DNA of 64,000 nucleotides, taken from positions 62,001-126,000 of the forward strand of contig NZ_CP102197.1 in the NCBI RefSeq assembly GCF_024584435.1, given 5' to 3'. Each line of letters opens with the position of its first letter. The stretch's first letter is position 1. The notes beneath the pieces were generated by a model. That model saw only the letters and a list, made by a program, of their open reading frames with translations, ran no database searches and was not told the origin of the DNA. A program made the translations under genes and the position numbers. The DNA is from Schaalia odontolytica (GTDB taxonomy: Bacteria; Actinomycetota; Actinomycetes; Actinomycetales; Actinomycetaceae). This document shows positions 1 to 8,088 of this stretch, piece after piece.

Positions 1-1
1 G

Positions 2-304
2 GGAACCGCGGGAGTCACAGCGGTGGGCGGCAGGCGCAAGGTGAGGCACCGGGCGCGATTCGGGATCAGCGTGCTGAAGGAGCACTGGGGGATGGGGATC
101 GGCCGGGTGCTGATGGAGGCGTGCATTGACTGCGCCCGGCGGGCGGGTTACGCCCAGCTCGAGCTCGAAGTGGTGGCGGACAATGAACGGGCGGTGTCCC
201 TTTACCGGCGCGCGGGGTTCGAGGAGTACGGGCGCAACCCCCGGGGCTACCGGTCCTCGTCCGCGGGGTTCCAGGAACTGGTGCACATGAGGCTGGAACT
301 GTAG
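2..304 (+). CDS. GNAT family N-acetyltransferase, 5' end cut by window edge
   Basis: The reading frame is open from base 2 and ends at a TAG at 302-304, so the gene starts outside the window. The visible 100 residues carry the acetyl-CoA binding part of a GNAT fold (WGMGIGRVLMEA) and the typical late motif NERAVSLYRRAGFEEYG. They match the C-terminal half of the gene at 8746-9291 almost residue for residue, including the frame upstream of the first ATG (GTAGVTAV versus GSAGVSAV). That is why I do not use the internal ATG at 23. The substrate is unknown. Confidence 0.85.
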   Translation, partial: GTAGVTAVGGRRKVRHRARFGISVLKEHWGMGIGRVLMEACIDCARRAGYAQLELEVVADNERAVSLYRRAGFEEYGRNPRGYRSSSAGFQELVHMRLEL

Positions 305-305
305 T

Positions 306-344
306 GCCCCGAAGGCGGTCCCGGTCCCCCGGGCCGCCAGGGGC
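306..344. terminator. Hairpin between convergent GNAT and TfoX-like genes
   Basis: GCCCC (306-310) pairs with GGGGC (340-344), and inside it GGCGG..CCCGG (314-324) pairs with CCGGGCCGCC (329-338). The structure lies directly between two convergent stop codons, so a bidirectional terminator is likely. There is no strong T tract. Confidence 0.55.
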
Positions 345-629
345 TCACAGTTCGGCGCGCACCCGCTCCACCAGGTCCGCCAGCGCGTCGCGGTCCTCCA
401 CATCGACCAGGCGCATGGGCTTCGCCCCGGGGTAGGGGCTGCACTGGACCGTCAGGGCGGCGGACGAGGCGGGGGTCTCCTTGAGCAGGAACCGGTCGTC
501 GTAGACTCCCCCGAACAGCGTGCCGCGCGCGTAGAGCAGGTATTCGCCCATCATCGCGCGGTGGGTGACGCCCTCGACCCGCCCGAGCAGGTCGAGGACG
601 TGGGCCAGGTACTCCGGTGTCGAGGCCAT
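345..629 (-). CDS. TfoX N-terminal domain protein
   Basis: This 94-residue protein has the compact TfoX_N domain pattern: MASTPEYLAHVLDLLG, then the conserved MMGEYLLYARGTLFGGV and DDRFLLKET. Stand-alone TfoX_N proteins of this size are widespread and mostly uncharacterised; they should not be equated with the competence regulator. A GGAG lies upstream of the ATG, and the start is 15 nt after the stop of the GyrI-like gene. It is therefore probably the last gene of a minus-strand operon (TetR, ADP-ribosylglycohydrolase, GyrI-like, TfoX-like). Confidence 0.8.
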   Translation of the reverse strand: MASTPEYLAHVLDLLGRVEGVTHRAMMGEYLLYARGTLFGGVYDDRFLLKETPASSAALTVQCSPYPGAKPMRLVDVEDRDALADLVERVRAEL

Positions 630-644
630 GACGGCTCCTGCCCC

Positions 645-1277
645 TCAGACGGCTTTGATCGGATGGCGCACGACGGTCCGCAGCTTCTCGGGCGCGACCT
701 TGCGGGCGTCGCCCAAGTAGATCTCGTGGTGGTGGCGCTCGTCGGTGATGTCGAGCGCGTAGCCCTGGGCCTCCATGTGCGCGTGCATGGCCTCAACGGT
801 CGCGGGCTCGTCGTCGTAGGGGCCCACGTGCATGCACTGCACGCACAGGCCCTCGTCGTAGGGCAGGAATTCGACCTCGCTGAAGTCGCCGCCCTTCTTC
901 GAGGCCGCCTCGGCCTTCGCCCACTCCACTTCCTGCGCCGTCGCGAAGTCGGGCAGGCGGATGAGGGAGATCCAGTCGAAGTCCTCCTTGTGGGCGTAAT
1001 CCACATCGTGCGGGTCCTGCTGCCACCAGAAGCCCTCCAGGGGCGGCACCACGAAGTCGAAGTACCCGTCGACGCGGTGGGTGCCCTTCTTCGACATCTT
1101 GATGGCGTAGGCGACGCCGTAGAGCAGTTCGATGGCGCGCTTGTACGCGCCGCCCTCGGCGTTGGGGTCGCCGTGCCCGCGCACCGCCAGGTAGTTCATC
1201 GGCGGCACCGTGACGATGCCGGGCCGCTTCGGCGGCACGTAGAGCTCCTTGTGCTCCTTCTTGAAGTCGAAGGCCAT
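645..1277 (-). CDS. GyrI-like small-molecule-binding domain protein
   Basis: The 210-residue product starts MAFDFKKEHKELYVPPKRP and continues with VTVPPMNYLAVRGHGDP, the hallmark of the GyrI-like/SOUL-type ligand-binding family that stands alone without a DNA-binding domain. A second repeat-like half contains VQCMHVGPYDDEPATVE and RHHHEIYLGDARKV, as in other family members. An AGGAGGAG ribosome site precedes the ATG. It lies 45 nt downstream of the ADP-ribosylglycohydrolase gene and is probably co-transcribed. Ligand unknown. Confidence 0.85.
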   Translation of the reverse strand: MAFDFKKEHKELYVPPKRPGIVTVPPMNYLAVRGHGDPNAEGGAYKRAIELLYGVAYAIKMSKKGTHRVDGYFDFVVPPLEGFWWQQDPHDVDYAHKEDFDWISLIRLPDFATAQEVEWAKAEAASKKGGDFSEVEFLPYDEGLCVQCMHVGPYDDEPATVEAMHAHMEAQGYALDITDERHHHEIYLGDARKVAPEKLRTVVRHPIKAV

Positions 1278-1322
1278 GACTGCTCTCCTCCTGCGTCGGT
1301 CGGTCCGCCGGGCCCCTCCATC

Positions 1323-2444
1323 TTACCGGCCCCGTTTCCACTCCACGTAGTCCATCGGGGGCAGGTACTTGTGCTCCCACACGCCGTCCGGGGAGGGGCA
1401 GTACTCGGTGATCGGACATCCCGTGAAGAGGTCGTCGGCGAGGGCGAGGACCACGTCCGCCAGCTCCAAGCGCTCCGTGTAGCGCCTCGGGATCCCCGCC
1501 AGGCCCAGGCGCGCGCCGACGATATTGCCCGCGATGGCCCCCGTTGAGTCGCTGTCCCCCGAATGGTTCACGGCTGAGACGACCGTCCCCTCGAAGTCGT
1601 CCTCGTGGCGCAGCGCGCACAGGAGCGCGATGGCGAGCGCTTCCTCGGCCACCCACCCCTCGCCCAGTTGGTGGATCGCCTCCACGTCCGGTGCGGTGCT
1701 GTCCGCCAGGCGCAGCACGAGGCGCATCAGCTCCTGCAGTTCCCCCACCCGGCGCGCGCCCGGGTGCGCCTCGGGCAGGATGGCGAGCGCCTGCTCGGCG
1801 GCCCCGCGCACGGAGTCCGCCTCCCCGTGGGCGAGGGCGCTCACGATGTGGGCGAAGACCCCGGCGGGCAGCCACCCCAGTTCGTGGCCGTGCGTGAGCG
1901 CCGCCAGCTGCGCCCCCAGGCGCTGCACGGCGGCGCCGTCGGCCCCCCGGGGGCCGGCGAGCAGACCCGCGGGCGCGACGCGCATGATCCCGCCGCACCC
2001 CTTGGAGTCGTTGATCGGCTCCTCCGGGGTGCCGTGCGCTCCCACCGCGCAGGCCGACAGGCAGGTCGCCCCGGGGGCGCGCGGCACGAAGAGCTCGGGC
2101 AGGGCCGAGATCCAGGCGCTGTGGTCGGCGAGGGGGTAGGGCTCCGTCTGCGTGCGCGACCACTCCACGTAGAAACCGGACACGTAGTCGCGCAGGGGCC
2201 CCAGAATGCCCCGGAGGCGGCCCCGGGTGACCGCGTGGAGCAGGCCGTTGGCGGTGTACAGGGTCATCTGGGTGTCGTCCGAGAAGGGCGCCAGCCCCCG
2301 GTCGTCGAGCTGGTAGTCGCGGATGCCGCCCGCCCCGTAGCGGGCCGCTATCTGGTCCTCGCGCGAGAACTCGACCGCGTACCCGAGCGCGTCCCCGGCC
2401 GCCCCGCCGATCAGGCAGCCGCGGTAGTTGTCGATGTTGCTCAT
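1323..2444 (-). CDS. ADP-ribosylglycohydrolase family protein
   Basis: The protein (373 residues) has the DraG/ARH fold signatures. GCLIGGAAGDALGYAVEF is at residues 9-26, SDDTQM at 55-60 holds the first metal-binding acidic residues, GCGGIMRVAP is in the middle, and NHSGDSDSTGAIAGN near residue 293 holds the second metal ligands. Members remove ADP-ribose from proteins, nucleic acids or small molecules with Mg2+; the substrate here cannot be read from sequence. The start is set by AAGGAGG 6 nt upstream. It is 21 nt downstream of the TetR gene and probably controlled by it. Confidence 0.92.
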   Translation of the reverse strand: MSNIDNYRGCLIGGAAGDALGYAVEFSREDQIAARYGAGGIRDYQLDDRGLAPFSDDTQMTLYTANGLLHAVTRGRLRGILGPLRDYVSGFYVEWSRTQTEPYPLADHSAWISALPELFVPRAPGATCLSACAVGAHGTPEEPINDSKGCGGIMRVAPAGLLAGPRGADGAAVQRLGAQLAALTHGHELGWLPAGVFAHIVSALAHGEADSVRGAAEQALAILPEAHPGARRVGELQELMRLVLRLADSTAPDVEAIHQLGEGWVAEEALAIALLCALRHEDDFEGTVVSAVNHSGDSDSTGAIAGNIVGARLGLAGIPRRYTERLELADVVLALADDLFTGCPITEYCPSPDGVWEHKYLPPMDYVEWKRGR

Positions 2445-2465
2445 GTGCCCCTCCTTGGCAGCGGT

Positions 2466-3281
2466 TCAGCGCCAGCCCCGCAGCAGGGCGTCCAGGCCCC
2501 TCTCGAACTGGGCGGTGAAGTCCCATTCCCCGTCCATCACCTGGCCGATGAGGCCCCGGAGCACAGACAGGTCGTCGGCTGGCAGGCTCGCGATGGCCGC
2601 AGTGATGCTTTCGTCGGAGGTCTCATCCGGGCCGCCGCCCACAGGGGGGACGACTTCCGCTGCGGCGAAACCCGTGGTGTACACCGAGACCGCCGTGATG
2701 ATGGCGAGCATGTCGATGGGGGGCGCGAAGCTGGCGTTGGACAGACGGACCATGACTTTGGCCAGCAGGGTGAGCTGCTCGGGCGTCGAGATGGGGTGGG
2801 TGAGCAGCAGGACCACGGCCTCGGGGTGCTGGAGGAGAGTGTCGTGGAGCGCCGTGGCGTACTGGCGCACGTACCAGCGCCAGTCCTCACCCTGCTCGCC
2901 GACGAGGCCCGGACCGCTTCCCGGGGACGACTGGTTCTCCGTGGCCGGTTCCCCGCCCGCGCCCGGCTGGTCCCGGCCCTCCGGCCGACCGTTCTCCTCC
3001 TGTTCCCCCTTCGCCCCAGACTGGTCGTCCGCTTCCGGTTCTTCCTCAACAGCCGATAGGAAGCGGTCGAAGGTGAGCCTCCACACCTCCTCGGACACCC
3101 CTTCGAGCAGGGCGGCTTTGTCGGGCACATACCGGTAGAAGGCCGTCTGGGACACGCCCAGGCGCTTACCGAGGGCGCGCAGGGACAGGGCGGCCAGGCC
3201 CGCCTCGTCGACGAGCGCGAGCGCCGCGGAAAAGATCCTCTCCCTCGTGAGAGTCCGCGCTCTGGGCGCGCCACCGGGCAT
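2466..3281 (-). CDS. TetR/AcrR family regulator with acidic low-complexity insert
   Basis: The N-terminal 60 residues form a TetR helix-turn-helix (LTRERIFSAALALVDEAG, LGKRLGVSQTAFYRYVPDKAAL). After WRLTFDRFL comes about 55 residues of Glu/Gly/Gln/Pro-rich sequence (roughly 80-133) that looks disordered, then a helical ligand-binding domain ending DFTAQFERGLDALLRGW. A close paralogue with a shorter insert and without the first helix is at 10543-11172. The start has GGAGG upstream. It leads the operon with the ADP-ribosylglycohydrolase and may also act on the nearby ABC exporter operon. Confidence 0.9.
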   Translation of the reverse strand: MPGGAPRARTLTRERIFSAALALVDEAGLAALSLRALGKRLGVSQTAFYRYVPDKAALLEGVSEEVWRLTFDRFLSAVEEEPEADDQSGAKGEQEENGRPEGRDQPGAGGEPATENQSSPGSGPGLVGEQGEDWRWYVRQYATALHDTLLQHPEAVVLLLTHPISTPEQLTLLAKVMVRLSNASFAPPIDMLAIITAVSVYTTGFAAAEVVPPVGGGPDETSDESITAAIASLPADDLSVLRGLIGQVMDGEWDFTAQFERGLDALLRGWR

Positions 3282-3454
3282 GGCCCCTCCTCCCTGGCTC
3301 CGCGTGGGGGCTTCAGTCCTTCTTAACCGCGAATCGTAGCACCGCCGGGCGAAGGGGCTGGGCCGCCCTGCGCGCCACGTCGCGACTGCGCTCCACCTCG
3401 CCGCTGGTTTCGGCGCCGCCCCGTGCGCGGCGCCCGCCAGGGGCCGGTGGACGC

Positions 3455-4441
3455 TCAGGCCAGGTGTTCGGCGAAGAACGAGGTGAGCGCGTCCCAGGGG
3501 ATGGCGCCGCGCCCACCACCGTCGTAGAGGTCGCAGTGGCTCGCCCCAGGGACCAGAAGGAACCGCTTGTTGTCCGGGTTCACCCCGCCCTTCACCTTCG
3601 CGAAGGCGTCCCGGCCCATGTAGAGGGAGTGGGCGTCCTCGCCGTGCATGATCAGGACCGCGTTCTCGATCTCATCCGTGTAGTACAGGAACCGCGCGTT
3701 GGCGTAGCTGGCGCTGACGACGGCCCAGCCGTCGTTGGAGTAGAGCGAGCGGGGGTGGTAGCAGCGCGGCGTCTTGTAGTAGGCGTGGTAGTCCTTGGCG
3801 AACTGCGGAGCGTCGTCGGGCATGGGGTCCGCGACGCCGCCGGTGAGCGCCTGCTCGCCGGAGAGGCGGTCGGCCGTACGTTGGGCGGCGACCAGTTTGC
3901 GCGAGGCGATGCGAGTGGCGGCGTCATCCGCCGAGTCGTTGTAGCCGTTGCCGGAGATGCGGCACAAGTCGTACATCGTGGACGCGAGCGTCGCCTTGAT
4001 CCGGGGGTCGGCGGCCGCCGCGTTGAGCGCGATGCCACCCCATCCGCAGATCCCGATGATGCCGACCCGGTCCCCATCGACGTCCTCGCGGCAGACCAGG
4101 TAGTCGACGGCGCTGAGGAAGTCCTCGGTGTTGATGTCCGGGGAACTCATGTAGCGGGGTGCGCCGCCGGACTCGCCGGTGAAGGACGGATCGAAGGCGA
4201 TGGTGAGGAAGCCCCGTTCGGCCATGGTCTGAGCGTAGAGCCCGCTTGCCTGCTCCTTGACGGCCCCGAAAGGGCCGCTGACGGCGATGGCGGGGAGCGC
4301 GCCCTCGGCGTTCCTCGGCTTGTATAAGTCGGCCGCCAGAGTGATGCCGAAGTTCGTGGTGAACGTGACCTTCTCATGGGTGACGTGGTCGCTCTTGGGG
4401 AAGGTCTTGTCCCATTCATGTGCGGGGGCTTGCTGGCTCAT
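3455..4441 (-). CDS. Alpha/beta hydrolase, dienelactone-hydrolase-like
   Basis: The 328-residue protein begins at the ATG at 4441, which has a perfect TCAGGAGG six bases upstream; an in-frame GTG at 4489 is less likely. It shows the alpha/beta-hydrolase order: substrate-cap entry FGAVKEQASGLYAQ, the strand leading to GIIGICGWGG (residues 128-136, nucleophile position C132 as in dienelactone hydrolases rather than Ser), and the late histidine in PGASHCDLYD (H302). Substrate unknown. It may be co-transcribed with the upstream ABC exporter genes, the two being separated by one small ORF. Confidence 0.82.
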   Translation of the reverse strand: MSQQAPAHEWDKTFPKSDHVTHEKVTFTTNFGITLAADLYKPRNAEGALPAIAVSGPFGAVKEQASGLYAQTMAERGFLTIAFDPSFTGESGGAPRYMSSPDINTEDFLSAVDYLVCREDVDGDRVGIIGICGWGGIALNAAAADPRIKATLASTMYDLCRISGNGYNDSADDAATRIASRKLVAAQRTADRLSGEQALTGGVADPMPDDAPQFAKDYHAYYKTPRCYHPRSLYSNDGWAVVSASYANARFLYYTDEIENAVLIMHGEDAHSLYMGRDAFAKVKGGVNPDNKRFLLVPGASHCDLYDGGGRGAIPWDALTSFFAEHLA

Positions 4442-4485
4442 TGGTCCTCCTGAGTTGTTGTCTCGGTCGTGGCCGTGGTCCGCGC

Positions 4486-4701
4486 TCACGCGAGCGCGAT
4501 GGCGAGGTCTTGGCGGCTGTCGGCCCGCGCTGCCACGGCCCGGTCCTCGTCAGCGCCCGTGAAGGCGCCGATCATGTTGGTGCCGGGATAGGCGCTCGCG
4601 TTCATATGATAGGGCGCGAGGCGCGGTTGGCACAGCCAGTAGGCGGAGTCGCCGATCATAGGGTCGTTCGCGTACGCCTCGCCGCTCAGGTCGAGTCCCA
4701 C
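4486..4701 (-). CDS. Small protein of unknown function (possible gene remnant)
   Basis: A 71-codon frame starts with GTG 11 nt after the ABC permease stop. Third codon positions are nearly all G or C, like the neighbouring real genes, which argues for past or present coding. The product (MGLDLSGEAYANDP... DLAIALA) has no motif I recognise, no membrane segment and no signal peptide, and the ribosome site is weak. It could be the surviving end of a larger deleted gene. I do not assign a function. Confidence 0.35.
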   Translation of the reverse strand: MGLDLSGEAYANDPMIGDSAYWLCQPRLAPYHMNASAYPGTNMIGAFTGADEDRAVAARADSRQDLAIALA

Positions 4702-4711
4702 GGTCGGGCCC

Positions 4712-5467
4712 TCAGTCCTTCTTCACGGCCAAGCGCGCCATCGCCAGGGCGGCCAGGCCGGTGAAGAACAGCGAGAGGACGCCGACGGCCGGGAGGACGC
4801 CGGCGACGCCCGCGCCGTCCAGGCTCACCGAGTGGATCGCGTCGATCGCCCAGTACGCGGGGGAGAAGCGCGCGGCGCGCTGCGCCCAGTCGGGCAGGCT
4901 CGACACCGTGCAGAACGCCCCGCCGATCCCGGCGGCCAGCATCCCGATGATATTGGACAAGGAGAGCGCGAGTTCCTGCGAGGGGGCCCACAGTGCGATC
5001 GCGACGCCGAGCGCGGCCAGGACCGCGGAGAAGGCGAGCACCGCCAGTAGGAGCGCGATCACCGACCCCTTCGGCCTGTACCCGAAGGCGAGGGCGCCCA
5101 GGACCAGGACGGCGAGGACCTGGACGAACTGCAGCAGGTAGGCGACCAGGGCCTTGCCGGTGAGGACGACGCCCCTCGGGGTGGCCGAGACCGCGAGCCT
5201 GGGCCACGTCCCCCACATGCGCTCGTTGATGAAGGAGTTGATGATGATCTGCACGGAGAGGAACGAGAAGAGCACCGCCATCGAGGGCACCGCCTGCTCC
5301 ACCCCGGTCGCGTCCGCGTACCCGTCCGCCACGAGCATGGATTTGAAGGCGGGGCTCATGAAGGGGATGAATATCAGGGGGATGGCCGTCAGGATCAGAG
5401 TGGAGGCGGGGTCCGTGAGCTGGAGGCGGATGTTGAGCCGGATGACGGCTGAGAGTTTCTTAAGCAT
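4712..5467 (-). CDS. ABC-2 type transporter permease
   Basis: The 251-residue protein has an N-terminal cytoplasmic helix, a first membrane segment at about residues 22-40 and five further hydrophobic segments, the ABC-2 permease layout (SFINERMWGTWPRLAVSATPRG between segments 2 and 3). It pairs with the ATPase encoded immediately upstream, whose stop codon overlaps this start by 8 bp, so the two are translationally coupled. Role by family: export of a drug or lipid-like substrate; the actual substrate is unknown. It ends ARLAVKKD. Confidence 0.88.
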   Translation of the reverse strand: MLKKLSAVIRLNIRLQLTDPASTLILTAIPLIFIPFMSPAFKSMLVADGYADATGVEQAVPSMAVLFSFLSVQIIINSFINERMWGTWPRLAVSATPRGVVLTGKALVAYLLQFVQVLAVLVLGALAFGYRPKGSVIALLLAVLAFSAVLAALGVAIALWAPSQELALSLSNIIGMLAAGIGGAFCTVSSLPDWAQRAARFSPAYWAIDAIHSVSLDGAGVAGVLPAVGVLSLFFTGLAALAMARLAVKKD

Positions 5468-6389
5468 TGTCCTGTTCTTCCTCTCCGACGATTGCGAGGT
5501 AGGCGCTCTGCAGGCCCGCTTGGCCTATGCGCACGTCCTCGAGGCGGTTGCCCCTCAGTTCGGGTGAGGCCAGAGCATCGGCGATGAGCGCACCGGGGTT
5601 GGGGATGTCCCCCTCCCGGCGCAGCCACCGGTCCTCGTTCCGCCACCCGTCCATGGGCCTCGGGTTGCGGGCGAACCCCAGGGCGATGGAGGCGCGGGAG
5701 TGGTCCGCGACGACGCGCTCGAGCGTGCCGGACACAACAATCCGCCCGCCTTCGAGGATGGCGATGTCCGCGCCGAGCTCCTCGAACTCGGCGAGGTAGT
5801 GCGAGGTGTAGACGACGGCGGCGCCCGCCTCTGCGAGCGAGCGCACGGCCCGCAGGATCCGGCTGCGCGCCTCCACGTCCGCTCCGACTGTCGGCTCGTC
5901 CATGAAGACCACCTCCGGCTCGTGCATGATCGCCATCCCGGCGTGCAGCCTGCGCCTTTGGCCGCCGGACAGGTGCTTCGCCCGCTTGGAGCACTGCTCC
6001 TCCAGGCCGAGCAGCTCCATGACCTCCGCGGTCCTCGTGCGCGCGCGCTTGCGGGACAGGCCCTGGAGCTGCCCGTAGAACGAGAGGTTCTGGGCGACGG
6101 TGAGGTCGGGGTAGACGCCCAGGTCCTGCGGGGCGTAGCCGATGTGCTGGCCGACCCGCTCCTTGGCGGGGTCCGCGCCGCACACGGACACCGTCCCCGA
6201 GTCGGCGCCCCTCAGCCCGCACATGATCTCGATGAGGGTCGACTTCCCGGCGCCGTTGCGCCCGAGGAGGCCGAGCACCTGTCCCCGCGCGACGTCGAGG
6301 TCGACTCCGCGCAGCACCTCGTGGTCCCCGTAGCTCTTGCGCACGGCGCGCAACCGCAGCGCCGGTGCGCCCGATTCTGATCCAGGCAT
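5460..6389 (-). CDS. ABC transporter ATP-binding protein
   Basis: I start at MPGSES because GGAG lies just upstream of this ATG (6389); longer in-frame starts would overlap the operators. The 309-residue protein has Walker A GRNGAGKST (43-51), the Q-loop region, signature LSGGQ (140-144) and Walker B VVFMDEP (160-166), followed by a C-terminal extension of about 100 residues as in drug-type ABC-2 exporters. It is the energising subunit for the overlapping permease gene. Two copies of a palindromic operator lie 16-64 bp upstream of the start, so the operon is probably under a TetR-type repressor. Confidence 0.92.
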   Translation of the reverse strand: MPGSESGAPALRLRAVRKSYGDHEVLRGVDLDVARGQVLGLLGRNGAGKSTLIEIMCGLRGADSGTVSVCGADPAKERVGQHIGYAPQDLGVYPDLTVAQNLSFYGQLQGLSRKRARTRTAEVMELLGLEEQCSKRAKHLSGGQRRRLHAGMAIMHEPEVVFMDEPTVGADVEARSRILRAVRSLAEAGAAVVYTSHYLAEFEELGADIAILEGGRIVVSGTLERVVADHSRASIALGFARNPRPMDGWRNEDRWLRREGDIPNPGALIADALASPELRGNRLEDVRIGQAGLQSAYLAIVGEEEQDNA

Positions 6390-6405
6390 GTCCGCTCCTT
6401 CATTG

Positions 6406-6420
6406 GTTAACAGTGTTAAC
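6406..6420. promoter_or_regulatory. Palindromic operator, copy 1
   Basis: GTTAACAGTGTTAAC is a perfect 7-1-7 palindrome just upstream of the ABC exporter operon. An identical copy lies 33 bp away, three helical turns, on the same face. A TetR- or MarR-type dimer site is the natural reading; the TetR gene at 2466-3281 is a candidate. Confidence 0.75.
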
Positions 6421-6438
6421 TTCGCTGACGACTGCAAG

Positions 6439-6453
6439 GTTAACAGTGTTAAC
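6439..6453. promoter_or_regulatory. Palindromic operator, copy 2
   Basis: This is the second identical copy of GTTAACAGTGTTAAC, between the exporter operon and the 3' end of rarA. Both copies share one flanking base on each side (G before, T after), so the repeated unit is 17 bp. Confidence 0.75.
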
Positions 6454-6560
6454 TCATGGGTGCAAGCCCGGGCCGCGCGGTGGTGGGAATACTGCCCCCG
6501 CCCCGTGGGGGCGCTGCGGTCGGCGCGCGGGACCGGGGCGGTGGAAGGGCCGGCGGACCC

Positions 6561-7934
6561 CTACGCCTCTTCGTCGTCCGCCGAGGCGTCCGGGGTCGCG
6601 GCCCGCGCCTGTTCGCGCAGGCGCTTCAGCCATTCCAGGCGCTCCTTGAAGCGCCTCTCGTTGCCCTCCTCGGTGGGCCGGTAGTACTCGGCGCCCGCGA
6701 GCGAGTCGGGCAGGCACCGCATGTCGGCGGCCACCTTGTCGGCCTCGTAGTGCGCCAGCCTGTACCCCTGCCCGTATCCCAGGTCCTTCATGAGGCGGGT
6801 CGGGGCGTTGCGGATGGCGAGGGGGACGGGGTCGGCCTGGGTTCGCAGCGCGTCCTTCCTCGCCCGCCCATAGGCGATGTAGGAGCTGTTCGACTTCGGC
6901 GCCAGCGACAGGTAGATGACGGCCTCGGCCAGGTGGACCGAGCACTCGGGCATCCCGATGAAGTGGCAGGCGTGGAAGGCGTTGACCGCGACGTTGAGCG
7001 CGTTCGTGTCGGCAAGCCCGATGTCTTCCGAGGCGAAACGCGTGATGCGCCGCGCCACGTACAGGGGGTCCTCGCCTCCCTCGAGCATGCGCGCCAGCCA
7101 GTACACGGCGGCGTCGGGGTCCGAGTTGCGCATCGACTTGTGCAGGGCCGAAATGATGTTGTAGTGCTCCTCGCCGTCCTTGTCGTAGAGGAGGCTCTTG
7201 CGCGAGGTGCACTGCTCGACCGTCTCTGCGGTGACCGTGGTCGCCCCGCCGTCCTCGTCGCCGTTGAGGACCGCCATCTCCAAAGTGGACAGGGCCACGC
7301 GCGCGTCGCCGTCGGCGAAGGTGGCGATCGCGCGCAGCAGGTCGTCCTCGATGCGCACGTCCTGGTTGCCGAAGCCCCTGGGGTCGGTGAGGGCTCGGCG
7401 CATCAAGCCAACCAGGTCCTCCTCGGTCAGGCCGTTCAGGACGAAGACCTTGCAGCGCGACAGGAGAGCGTTGTTCACCTCGAAGGACGGGTTCTCGGTG
7501 GTCGCGCCGATGAGGATGATCGCCCCCTTCTCGACGAAGGGGAGGAACGCGTCCTGCTGGGCCTTGTTGAAGCGGTGAATCTCGTCGACGAAGACGATCG
7601 TGCGGCTGCCCATGGACGCCTGCGCGTCCGCCTGCTTCATGACCTCGCGGATCTCTTTGATGCCGCTGGTGACCGCGGAAAAGTCGATGAACGAGGCGTG
7701 GGTGTGGCGGGCGATCACGCGCGCCAGGGTGGTCTTGCCGACCCCGGGAGGCCCCCAGAAGATCATCGAGGGCGTGCGGTCGGCCTCGATCATGGAGCGC
7801 AGGGCCTTGCCCGGCCCGATCTGGTGGGACTGGCCCACCACCTCGTCGAGGGAGGTGGGGCGCATCCGGTCGGCCAGGGGCCGCGTGTCCTCGCCGGAGT
7901 CCTCGAACAGTGAGTGTTGCTGGCCTGGCTTCAT
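6561..7934 (-). CDS. rarA: Replication-associated recombination protein A (RarA/MgsA)
   Basis: A 457-residue AAA+ ATPase of the RarA/Mgs1/WRNIP1 family acting at stalled replication forks. Visible: RPTSLDEVVGQSH leading to Walker A GPPGVGKTT (61-69), Walker B IVFVDEIHRF (113-122), sensor 1 region GATTENPSF, arginine finger region ALLSRCKVF, and the C-terminal tetramerisation/MgsA part with CHFIGMPE and the closing FKERLEWLKRLREQ. Length is normal. GGAGG precedes the ATG. The last residues are Asp/Glu/Ala rich. Confidence 0.95.
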   Translation of the reverse strand: MKPGQQHSLFEDSGEDTRPLADRMRPTSLDEVVGQSHQIGPGKALRSMIEADRTPSMIFWGPPGVGKTTLARVIARHTHASFIDFSAVTSGIKEIREVMKQADAQASMGSRTIVFVDEIHRFNKAQQDAFLPFVEKGAIILIGATTENPSFEVNNALLSRCKVFVLNGLTEEDLVGLMRRALTDPRGFGNQDVRIEDDLLRAIATFADGDARVALSTLEMAVLNGDEDGGATTVTAETVEQCTSRKSLLYDKDGEEHYNIISALHKSMRNSDPDAAVYWLARMLEGGEDPLYVARRITRFASEDIGLADTNALNVAVNAFHACHFIGMPECSVHLAEAVIYLSLAPKSNSSYIAYGRARKDALRTQADPVPLAIRNAPTRLMKDLGYGQGYRLAHYEADKVAADMRCLPDSLAGAEYYRPTEEGNERRFKERLEWLKRLREQARAATPDASADDEEA

Positions 7935-8040
7935 GGGTGAGCCCTCCTGGTGGTGTCACGAATCCCGTTCCTGAACCTCAGCGTAAGACGAGGCGCCCTC
8001 ATCTGCGTCCCGCCGATCGCCACCCACACGCCCCCACTCG

Positions 8041-8075
8041 ATTACCGCCTCTGGCGGTATAGTTGTGGCGGTAAT
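8041..8075. promoter_or_regulatory. Repeated GGCGGTA half-sites in front of the fic remnant
   Basis: ATTACCGCC (8041-8049) and GGCGGTAT (8053-8060) form an inverted repeat with a 3-base centre, and GGCGGTAAT (8067-8075) is a further copy. They sit directly upstream of the fic pseudogene, the expected place for an autoregulatory operator, since the fic product ends in a DNA-binding helix-turn-helix. Confidence 0.55.
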
Positions 8076-8088
8076 AGGGGGGGTGGTC

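Noticed and set aside
3313..3519. 68-residue minus-strand ORF ending AVKKD
   Set aside because: It overlaps the 3' end of the hydrolase gene in another frame and has no family resemblance except the last residues; at best a remnant.
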